Positions 52,001 to 57,500 of a stretch of 64,000 bases of DNA are shown piece after piece (the stretch's first letter is position 1; every line of letters begins with the position of its first letter). Location: assembly GCA_005406025.1 (NCBI GenBank), contig BGZK01000182.1, positions 434,001-498,000 on the forward strand, written 5' to 3'. Position numbers and translations under genes: made by a program. The DNA is from Eumeta japonica (taxonomy: Eukaryota; Arthropoda; Insecta; Lepidoptera; Psychidae). The notes below the pieces were generated by a model, which did not search any database, had not been told where the DNA came from, and worked only from the letters and a program-made list of their open reading frames with translations.

Positions 52001-53835
52001 AAATCAAGACTCAGAATTTCTTATACGAACTCAAAACATAACGCAATAGTATGAGCGTTTATCAATATGTCTACATCATAACAAATTTTTCTATAGTACA
52101 AGTAATATTAAAAAAAAACACTCTCAAATCTACTTCAAGGAAGTAAATTGAAGCAAGAGATTCTATATAAATCTGTATTGTAGAGACATAAACTGAGATA
52201 AGGCGCAGTAAATACTAGCGAAATCAAAGCGTGGAGAACGCAATATACAGTGTTCTGGATTTCCATGTGAAGCTGAAGGTATGTACGAAAAAGTTTAAAA
52301 AGTCAAGGTACCCGTATTAAAAAATTTCTGCACTCACTATTAATTGAAAATGGACAACCATGAAAACAAAAAAAGTTTACAAATTACTACGCTCACTTAA
52401 AGCCGCACTATATTGTTCGACTCTTATATTTATTAACCACTATTTATTATACATTTCTTATATTTATTAACCATTTCTACCATATCCCATTCAGGTTGGG
52501 GTACTCAGTGGTACGGCGGCCCGCACAGCACCGTTCTGATGGAGGTGACGATACCGGTCTGGGACTACCAACGCTGCACAGAAGCTTTCTCCGATACGAT
52601 TTTCAACAGCACCATCTGCGCAGGCGCATACGAAGGTGGGAAGGATTCTTGTCAGGTGTGTTGTCTATGCCTTTTTTTTCGATCTCGAAATGATATATTT
52701 TAAATCTAGATTCTTGTTTGGTTAAATCGGTGTATTCACTATTTATTTTGCGTTTACTAATTTACGTAATGACTCAGAATGCTAATCCATTAAAATAATT
52801 ATCAATTCAAAGATTATTTGTAAAATCAGAAATACACAGAGGCAGTTTATAAGTTCTGCCTAATAAATTAGACATTTTTTAATCATTATCAAATACTATT
52901 CACTAATGACATTTGTATATGACGTACATGTGAAGGGATTTAGATATCCTAAATTTAGTATTTATAAAATTTCGTTGATAATAGGACCGAAAGCGGTATT
53001 CCTTTGATATGTATCTTCAAATATTTTCCAAAAAAAATGATTGCGAGTTAAAAAAACTACGGATGTCTCACGCCGCGGGTTCACGAGAAAAACAAAGGTT
53101 TATTGACATTTCCATATAATTTTTCAATCAATTGACACATTTAAATAGGACCGATTCGGGCCGAAAAGTGATATTTCATGAAAAATTTAAACATATAATA
53201 GTAACTGTACATACAAGAACTTCTTTGAAAAAATCTTGAATATCAATAGAACTTTGAGGGAAGGGGGTCGAAATATTATGGCAATTTGACGGTTCGTACA
53301 TGGCAGTTCGAAAGTGGATTAACTCAGCGCTGAGCGCTGTCTCCATTCTGCAGAACTTTAACGATTGATAAAACATTAGATATAAATTCGACTTGTTTAA
53401 TTCCTATTTAATTTTTCTGCTCTTCTCTCTATTATTATTTATTTTATACAATAAAATCCCATCATCCAAATTATATTTTCTGTCAGCACTAGGAATTGAA
53501 TTCCGCCACAGATCCGACGACGGCAGATTTTATAGATACATCCAATGGCGTCGTGTTAGAATCTAATTTTTGAACGTTTTCCGTAGAATCATCGCGCGCT
53601 CACTCGAATCGTGAATCGTTCTAATTGCGTCCAGAAGCCCATAATCGAATTTTATACCGCTAATATTCCGCAGGGCGACAGCGGCGGCCCGCTCATGTAC
53701 CAGTTGGCGAGCGGGCGCTGGGCCGTCGTCGGTGTGGTCTCTTGGGGCATCCGCTGCGGCGAGCCCGCCCACCCCGGCGTGTACGCAAGAGTCGACCAAT
53801 TCTTGTCCTGGATCGTAGAAAACTCGCAATTCTAA
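26174..53835 (+). CDS. Clip-domain trypsin-like serine protease (whole gene)
   Basis: A secreted zymogen protease of the clip family, most like the CLIPD group by its [18 protein letters not shown] text. Eight exons: 26174-26246, 29550-about 29629, 31155-31291, 34510-34643, 35296-35464, 51754-51998, 52495-52655, 53674-53835. Order in the protein: signal peptide, short propeptide, clip domain with six cysteines, linker, and an S1 catalytic domain with TAAHC (His), NDIAILKL (Asp) and GDSGGPL (Ser). Asp in DSCQGDSGG predicts cleavage after Arg or Lys. Exons 3-8 join in phase to exactly 1,008 nt including the stop. The family acts in haemolymph or cuticle cascades; the substrate here is unknown. 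Intron 5 (16.3 kb) contains a Helitron in the opposite orientation. Confidence 0.88.
26247..29549. other. Protease intron 1
   Basis: 3.3 kb, AT-rich. About 27,140-27,190 has a fragment of the AACCGGCCAAG-type repeat (GACCGGCTAAGTGGGAATGG, then TAGGGTTCCGTG). Nothing else was recognised. Confidence 0.55.
29550..29654 (+). CDS. Protease exon 2 (3' boundary unresolved)
   Basis: After the acceptor CCCACAG, a GC-rich stretch reads in phase with exon 1: [27 protein letters not shown] and VELSENQAG. It contains RSKR, which fits a furin-type cleavage site. The open stretch ends at GCGG|GTTATC (29654), but that donor is phase 1, whereas exon 3 must be entered in phase 0. Phase-compatible donors lie at 29602 (CAC|GTGGGC) and 29629 (TTC|GTGGAA). 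Alternatively a small exon is missing between here and 31,155. No conserved domain is present, so the exon is supported only by composition, phase and position. Confidence 0.5.
29655..31154. other. Protease intron 2
   Basis: About 1.5 kb, AT-rich. I looked for a further small exon that would repair the phase between exons 2 and 3 and found no convincing one. Confidence 0.5.
31155..31291 (+). CDS. Protease exon 3: clip domain
   Basis: The acceptor CTTCTTGCAG opens directly on [16 protein letters not shown], then [17 protein letters not shown] and [12 protein letters not shown]. Cysteines at exon residues 8, 18, 24 and 41, plus the CC pair at the start of exon 4, give the six-cysteine clip pattern. 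Clip domains hold the protease to its regulators and cofactors. The donor is GATC|GTAAGT in phase 2. Confidence 0.88.
31760..32595 (-). mobile_element. Non-autonomous Helitron-type repeat, copy 1
   Basis: On the minus strand the right end starts TCCATACTAATATTATAAAG after an A (32,596), a typical moth Helitron 5' end. The internal text matches 48,540-49,510 in order and orientation: TATTGCACAG...TTAGTGGGA, CGTATAAT, GCTAAATTTCATC, CTCTACTTC(G/A)CCCTC, and AAGTAGC(A/T)TA(C/T)GTTC. The 3' end is unclear, and there is no coding capacity. Confidence 0.5.
34325..34430 (+). repeat. Retroelement tail (GGGCGGCGGTAATC type)
   Basis: GCCGGCAGCGCAATAGCG, then GGGTGTTAATGGGCGGCGGT, then AATCACCTACTCTCTAGTGG. 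It is related to 14,880-14,990. It lies inside intron 3, just before exon 4. Confidence 0.5.
34510..34643 (+). CDS. Protease exon 4: end of clip domain and linker
   Basis: The acceptor ACTTTTAG joins TC+T to give S, then [20 protein letters not shown], which completes the clip domain with its CC pair. The linker is acidic and Pro/Ala-rich ([20 protein letters not shown], then AENR). The donor is AGGG|GTCCAT in phase 1, which has a weak +5 position but fits the next exon exactly. Confidence 0.82.
34644..35295. other. Protease intron 4
   Basis: 0.65 kb, AT-rich. It contains the 19-bp perfect hairpin at 34,931-34,972. Confidence 0.7.
34931..34972. repeat. 19-bp perfect hairpin in intron 4
   Basis: Arms 34931-34949 and 34954-34972 are exact reverse complements around the loop CAAA. 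The sequence is unrelated to other hairpins here. Confidence 0.95.
35296..35464 (+). CDS. Protease exon 5: activation site and catalytic His
   Basis: The acceptor CGCCCACAG opens on [11 protein letters not shown], then [35 protein letters not shown] and [11 protein letters not shown]. Activation is expected after the Arg of AHGR; the new N-terminus would be VQGA rather than the usual IVGG or VVGG. The linker cysteine in GCGV normally tethers the clip part to the catalytic domain after cleavage. TAAHC carries the catalytic histidine. The exon is far more GC-rich than its surroundings. The donor is GAAG|GTAGAG in phase 2. Confidence 0.9.
35813..35869. repeat. 21-bp hairpin, one mismatch
   Basis: Arms 35813-35833 and 35849-35869 pair at 20 of 21 positions around a 15-nt AT-rich loop. 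It lies about 350 bp into intron 5. Confidence 0.9.
36180..36410. other. CpG-rich patch with palindromes in intron 5
   Basis: GC- and CpG-rich (for example GGACGGCGCTGCGCCATTGT). It includes GGCGGTCG...CGACCGCC as an inverted pair (near 36,351-36,383) and the perfect 18-bp palindrome TACGTGTAATTACACGTA at 36,390-36,407. The latter holds two TACGTG words, the core bound by bHLH-PAS factors in general. No coding exon is supported. It could be an intronic regulatory element or part of a repeat. Confidence 0.4.
36540..36737. repeat. Two-copy direct repeat, about 75 bp each
   Basis: GGCATTTTTTGAGATTGGAA ... CTGTTACCGTTACG ... GACACCTCTG (36,540-36,609) recurs as GGCATTTTTTTGAGATGGGA ... CTGTTACCGTTACC ... 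AACACCTCTG (36,666-36,735). The copies are about 125 bp apart, start to start, with a TACGTA-rich spacer. No match to a known family was recognised. Confidence 0.8.
36854..36896. repeat. (AT)n microsatellite
   Basis: About 43 bp of uninterrupted alternating AT. Confidence 0.95.
37580..37725 (+). mobile_element. Helitron-like remnant with degenerate hexamers
   Basis: GATCGAGGCCGGGAGTTGAA, then GACGAAACCGAGACCGGGAT and AAAAACGAAAATAG form the degenerate core. It ends GAGTCGCGGGCGAAAGATAG, close to the GCGGGCNNNAGCTAG type of end. No coding capacity. Confidence 0.4.
37860..37950. other. Short, very GC-rich patch
   Basis: Includes GCCGGTGCGGCGCCGGCGCG followed by CGCGGCGCCCGCGCC. No supported coding frame and no recognised repeat. 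Confidence 0.5.
38045..38110 (+). repeat. Fragment of AACCGGCCAAG-type repeat
   Basis: AACCGGCCAAGACGGAAGTC followed by GTACTCCCGCACCCAGGGTT and CCGTACC matches the start of the common lepidopteran repeat seen more fully at 14,424. Confidence 0.6.
38617..38740 (-). repeat. Tandem Helitron 3' terminators
   Basis: Two GC-rich hairpin motifs lie 88 bp apart in the same orientation. The outer one (38,644-38,624, CCCGTGCGAAGCCGGGGCGG) leads to CTAG. The inner one (38,734-38,712, GCCCGTGCAAAGTCGGAGCG) leads to CTAT at 38,709-38,706 instead of CTAG. Confidence 0.75.
38999..43510 (-). pseudogene. Helitron Rep/helicase gene, frameshifted
   Basis: It encodes the transposase of the Helitron: an HUH-type Rep nickase fused to a Pif1-like helicase. 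The likely start is the ATG at 43,510 (MSGRRRRSN...). Visible in order: Arg-rich repeats ESSxERExR; a CEYC...CC zinc-finger-like motif near 43,030; [15 protein letters not shown] near 41,930; HUH motif [10 protein letters not shown] near 41,740; the two-tyrosine motif YVTKYINKG near 41,340; Walker A GGTGKT near 40,270; Walker [10 protein letters not shown] near 40,030; [11 protein letters not shown]; and C-terminal TINKSQGQT and YVALSRV near 39,070-39,170. One-base breaks lie near 43,000, 41,755-41,785, 41,615 and 39,420, with additional stops in the N-terminal repeats. The 724-residue helicase stretch (41,577-39,403) is still open, which suggests recent inactivation or assembly errors. Confidence 0.9.
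43160..43440 (-). repeat. About 130-bp tandem duplication in Rep N-terminus
   Basis: Segments 43,175-43,303 and 43,304-43,434 are close copies of each other; both contain GCGGCGAACCTCACGCTCTA and CTATATCTATCCCTAAGCTG. Each encodes versions of [18 protein letters not shown], so three to four peptide repeats are visible. Stops and frame changes within the repeats break the gene here. Confidence 0.8.
44089..44097 (-). promoter_or_regulatory. TATA box of the Helitron gene (TATAAATAG)
   Basis: On the minus strand GGCATGCCTATAAATAGCGC follows a GC-rich stretch (44,100-44,150). It lies about 580 bp upstream of the presumed start codon inside the Helitron 5' leader. This is a near-perfect TATA element. 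The start site would be about 44,060; any leader intron is unknown. Confidence 0.5.
44900..44941. repeat. 19-bp perfect hairpin
   Basis: Arms 44900-44918 and 44923-44941 are exact reverse complements around the loop TACT. It lies 200 bp outside the 5' end of the Helitron. Confidence 0.95.
45280..45357 (+). mobile_element. Helitron 3' terminus, + strand
   Basis: CCACGCGAATGAAGTCGCGG followed by GCAACGGCTAG (CTAG at 45,354-45,357) and T is a clear Helitron 3' end on the + strand. It closely matches the end at 4,902-4,935. Its 5' partner is not obvious; it may lie left of 38,617, with the 6-kb Helitron nested inside. Confidence 0.6.
45900..46205. mobile_element. Inverted-repeat element (GAACGAAGTTC family), 2nd copy
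   Basis: GCGAAGTTCCTTAACGC at the left is matched inverted at 46,168-46,190 (GTCAAGAACGAAGTTCG on the minus strand). The minus-strand end continues to GTACGGTGGGGGAACACCGT, comparable to GAGTGGTGTCGTGGGACACC at 21,401. The interior includes the (CT)n tract. The ends are approximate. Confidence 0.45.
46002..46031. repeat. (CT)n microsatellite
   Basis: About 30 bp of alternating TC. On the minus strand it reads as GA repeats. Confidence 0.9.
46324..46821. mobile_element. pogo/Tigger-type MITE with perfect TIRs
   Basis: The 24-bp terminal inverted repeats are exact: 46,324-46,347 begins CAGTGGAATCTCAATAACTC and 46,798-46,821 is its reverse complement. TA flanks both ends (46,322-46,323 and 46,822-46,823), the target duplication expected of Tc1/mariner-pogo elements. 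The CAGTGGAA(C/T)CTC(A/G)ATAACTCGAA terminus is characteristic of Tigger/pogo elements. Subterminal CGAGTTAACGAG/CGACTTAAC repeats are present on both sides. At 498 bp with no transposase it is non-autonomous. Confidence 0.88.
47208..49510 (-). mobile_element. Helitron-type repeats, possibly one composite
   Basis: The right end on the minus strand begins TCCATACCAATATTACAAAT after an A (49,511). The left end on the minus strand has CCACGCGGGTGGAGCTGCGG followed by GCAAAAGATAG and T, a decayed CTAG end. 48,540-49,510 matches the repeat at 31,760-32,595. 47,270-47,345 holds a GGTTCCGCTTTTGATTCCGA-type degenerate array. 47,930-48,170 is a GC-rich insertion-like patch (CCCCGACAGCACCGGGCCGG) of unknown origin. 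Whether all this is one element or several is unresolved. Confidence 0.45.
50165..50199. repeat. 15-bp perfect hairpin
   Basis: Arms 50165-50179 and 50185-50199 (CGGTTATCGACACCA and its reverse complement) flank a 5-nt loop. It sits in a GC-richer patch (about 49,900-50,210) that I could not assign to a known repeat. Confidence 0.9.
51754..51998 (+). CDS. Protease exon 6: catalytic Asp
   Basis: The acceptor TCCGCTAG joins AG+G to give R, then [40 protein letters not shown] and [18 protein letters not shown], then [20 protein letters not shown] contains the catalytic aspartate. The exon keeps frame with exon 5 across the 16.3 kb intron and ends ATAG|GTAAAT in phase 1. Composition is GC-rich relative to the intron. 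Confidence 0.92.
51999..52494. other. Protease intron 6
   Basis: About 0.5 kb, AT-rich; nothing recognised. Confidence 0.8.
52495..52655 (+). CDS. Protease exon 7
   Basis: The acceptor CCCATTCAG completes G, then [37 protein letters not shown] and [16 protein letters not shown]. The Asp of KDSCQ is the trypsin-type specificity residue. The donor is TGTCAG|GTGTGT in phase 0, just before the GDSGG exon, a boundary common in this family. Confidence 0.92.
52656..53673. other. Protease intron 7
   Basis: About 1.0 kb; AT-rich with no recognised element. Confidence 0.8.
53674..53835 (+). CDS. Protease exon 8: catalytic Ser and stop
   Basis: The acceptor TATTCCGCAG opens on [20 protein letters not shown], then [20 protein letters not shown] and [13 protein letters not shown] followed by TAA. 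GDSGGP holds the catalytic serine. SWGIRCGEP and GVYARV are the expected S1-family C-terminal motifs, and the protein ends with the usual amphipathic helix. No canonical AATAAA was found between this stop and the opposing gene. Confidence 0.95.
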   Translation, partial: GDSGGPLMYQLASGRWAVVGVVSWGIRCGEPAHPGVYARVDQFLSWIVENSQF

Positions 53836-54340
53836 CTGCACCGACTCGCGTCATATGTACGTAACGCAATGAAAGATTATGATGCGCGTCAATGACACGC
53901 GTACAGGTCTTTCAGGCGAACGATCGTTTATGAAAACGCATAAATGATTATCGATGCCGGTGATGATTTTTGCATGTATTCAATGAATTAATTTTTATTC
54001 TTCTATTCTATTTATATTTCTATTCTTTTTTTATTATATTTTCTTTGTATTGAGTCATATCGGATCGTATGAAATATGTCTTAAATTTGACTATTTTTAT
54101 CGTACACACAATCTAAACGATTTTAGACAAAGGATCCCGTCATAGATTTAATACAATTACATGACGAATTGTAAACTTAGTTTTGAAGTCGATCAATGAA
54201 ACATTATGAAATTCTATGATTTTCCTCATTAACAATTTTTTATATACAATGAATATTATAGAATGATATATTTTTTTATTTCAGGTCACATTTATTTCTA
54301 ATACTTACAACCTCTTATCTTTCTATGTTTAAATGTCTAA
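53836..54340. other. Short convergent intergenic region
   Basis: 505 bp between the stop codons of two convergent genes; it must contain both 3' UTRs. An AATAAA on the minus strand serves the decarboxylase (54,291-54,296). Nothing equally clear serves the protease. Confidence 0.7.
54291..54296 (-). terminator. Poly(A) signal of the decarboxylase gene
   Basis: AATAAA on the minus strand, 45 bases past the TAA stop at 54,343-54,341. A second AATAAA (54,280-54,275) follows closely. Confidence 0.5.
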
Positions 54341-54562
54341 TTAAACATGATAAATTATATTATTCTTATTGTGTGTAAGCCTGCTGCCAATTATTTCGCC
54401 GCACTCTTCAATATTCCGTAGCATTTCCACTATATCCTTCTGCTGCAGCACTGGATGAAATGTCAAAGCCAAACGGAAAAAGTTCCTATGTTGTCGCAAA
54501 GGAGAATACGCGATCATCAGACGAGCGTCGACCATTAGCAGCTCCTTGATATCGGCTGTTAC
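54341..54562 (-). CDS. Decarboxylase last exon
   Basis: The acceptor ATTTATCAG opens on [20 protein letters not shown], then [38 protein letters not shown] and a short divergent tail ending NNIIYHV, stop. NFFRL and the IGY/IAY-P region are typical of the C-terminal domain. Entry is in phase 0, matching the preceding HK end. Confidence 0.92.
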   Translation of the reverse strand, partial: VTADIKELLMVDARLMIAYSPLRQHRNFFRLALTFHPVLQQKDIVEMLRNIEECGEIIGSRLTHNKNNIIYHV

Positions 54563-57500
54563 CTGATAAATATATAATTATAGTCAATATAAATCAATTG
54601 ATAATTACAATAAACTAGCCCTTGTCCGCGGCTTCACACACGCGTGGATTAAGAATCTTTTCGAGATTTTGGTATTTAATAAAACTTCGATGGAACGAGC
54701 CATGATTTTGATTCCATTACTGAACCTGATCGTGATGCTATTCCTGCCCTTAATCGTTCACTCATTTCTGCCGCCTCTCTCCTCTTTCTCTCTCGATCGC
54801 TTTCGCTTTTTTTTTCTCTATCTCTCTACATCTAACTTTGATCTTACAAATGTTCACCGCAAATAGTTTTTCATCATGAAATACTTATAATGCAAATGTA
54901 TTTCATTTTCGGTTTTAAAGATTATTTTAAGCTCCGCAGGAACTTTCCTCATACAAGACTTAAAAATATATGAGTTTTAATTTACGCTATAGTCTTTCTT
55001 CATCGTATTCTGTACCAACACATTTTGCAATTATGAAGATATATTTTTTTTTTGGAACAAAAGTTAGAGTATCTCTCTCTCTCGGGCTTTTGAACAACAC
55101 CCGTGCAAAAAAATCTCATTGATCTGTTGCTTCGATGTTATATGAAAGTACGCCAAATAAGCAAACCAACAAACAAGCTTTTGTATTCGTAACACATATT
55201 AGTAAATATTCATCAGTATTCATCGATTGTTATTTGTTACGAAGACTCTGGATGTAAATTTCTGAAATCGTGATATTTCTTATTAAAATAAAAATATTAG
55301 GTGAACAACCTTATGTAATATCCCCCACCACTTATCGTTTTCCTGTTGTCCTCTCATACAAGCAGGGATATACCAAAAACATATACTGGGACATTGTAAC
55401 TTAGGAGATACCAATCGGAATCCAGCTTTTGTAGCTAGGGTCTCCATACAGAACTGGGCATTCTTCATGGTATGATCCAAAAGATTAGACAAGCCAGAAT
55501 CACCTCTGGCTTTCCATATTGTCCACAACTTGAATGCATCTATCTGAAAATTGAAAGGTATCTACAAATTTTCTCATAATGTAAATTAAGAAAATAATGC
55601 AAAAATCTATAAATAGATTTATAATTAGTCATAGCTAAAGCATCTATATAATATGTGTATTACGTTACTGCATACAAGTTATATTTACATAATAGCATCT
55701 TACATTTAACATGTACATTACAAAAATTACAAAAACAGAGTGATGTGATTTTGAAATTATTATCGCATACAAATCAGAGTAAGAAAGAAGATCACTCTGA
55801 AGTAAATCCAAGAGGGTACGAATAGTAATCCCAACTCCTCAATGAGACCTATCCTCATGAGGAATTAATCCCCATACAGATTTTTAAAGGAACACCCGAG
55901 GAGATCGAGCTCATAGAAGTAGAGATGATAGTCAGCAAAATGGCTAATAACAAAGCGACCAGCCCCGATGAGATCCTCACGAAACTATAGCAACGGCTGG
56001 ACAAAAGTGGTGTTCTATTCCTAACACAACTTTCTAATAAAATTATACGTGACGGAATACCTAGCGAATGGAGAAAGAGTGATCCGGTTCTATTCTTTAA
56101 AAATAAAGGCGACATCAAACTATGCGAGAATTACTGCACAAAAAGCGTTTTAATGCTGCGACAATTAATATGGCAGTCTTTGAGGTCGCAAGGAGTGCCG
56201 GAGTGCTACGTTAACGTAATCGCTGACATGTAACACAACTTTTCTACCAAAATACACTCCCCGGCTTTAATAAGCGACGTGAGAGTAAGTTTAGATAAGT
56301 TATCGGCTGTGAGTCCATTACTTTTCAACCTCGTTATGGAACACCTCACACCAAGTATACGGAAACAACCAACCTGGGACATACCCTACGCAAACGATAT
56401 TATTTTCATCAGAGAGAGCTGCAGGGAACCACAAGAATCTCACGAGAGCTGAAGATCCGTCTTAGAAACTGCTGGCCTAAAGATCAACAGGCATAAGATA
56501 GATATATGCAATACTGTTACTCAACAGTCGATAGGAATTACGCTATTAAAGTATAGAACTACCAGCTGAAGAAGGCCGAACATTTTAAGTATTAAGGGCT
56601 CTGTTATCGCTTTTGATGATGCGATTGAAGCCAACGTGAACCATCGCATCAACACTGATGGATGATATGACGAGAAATCTCGAGTGTGCTATGCAATAAT
56701 AAAATACCAGTACGTATAAAGAGAAAGCTATATAAAACGGTAGTTTGCCCTGTCCTGACCTATGATACTGAATGTTGGCCTGTGAAAAAGATCCACACCA
56801 CAAAAGTACAGATGACGGAGATGAAAACGCTGAGATGGGCAGGGGGTGTCACCCTTCATGATAGGGTGGGAAACGAGCACATCCGTGGTAGATGTAAGAT
56901 TCGCCCAATGTAAGAATAACTCTCTGAAAAACGTCTCAGATGCTATGGGCATGTGAGAAGAAAGTCTGAAGGCAAAGGCCATGGCCATGACCAAGCAAGT
57001 GCTAAATGTAAACACCGGTCCAAAGAGGCGAGAAAGAACCCGCAACCCTGAATGTCCGACATCAGCAACAACCTGAAGAAATCCCAAGTAATAAATGACT
57101 GAACGACCCAGAACCGACGCGTCTGACGAAGGATGGCGAGAAGAGCCGACACAAATGAAATGAGACAAGGCTAGACAAAGAGAACGATCGTAATCGATCA
57201 TAAAACGTATGAGAAAAAAAGAGAAATTCAAATTTAAATCTCGAAATAAAATGTTAGAAATTTTCTTTTAGGCGTTACATTTTTAAGAAGATTTGAATAG
57301 ATTCAAATTCAAATTAAAATATATCTTTATTTCATAGGACATGAACAATATTTGAAATACATCACAATACTGCAATAATTTATGCTATTTCAAAATCTGA
57401 TTACTTAACTGGTAAGAAAAGGTCAAAAGCGACGTTTTTTTCCGGACATACAAATCTTACACTTAAAAACTTGAATAAACAATATATAGCGTAGCACATA

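Noticed and set aside
53563..53841. 92-residue minus-strand frame over protease exon 8
   Set aside because: Shadow of the GC-rich final exon, which encodes GDSGGP on the + strand.
56585..57231. Minus-strand frames of up to 167 residues
   Set aside because: They are antisense to the RTE-like reverse transcriptase remnant and contain no domain of their own.
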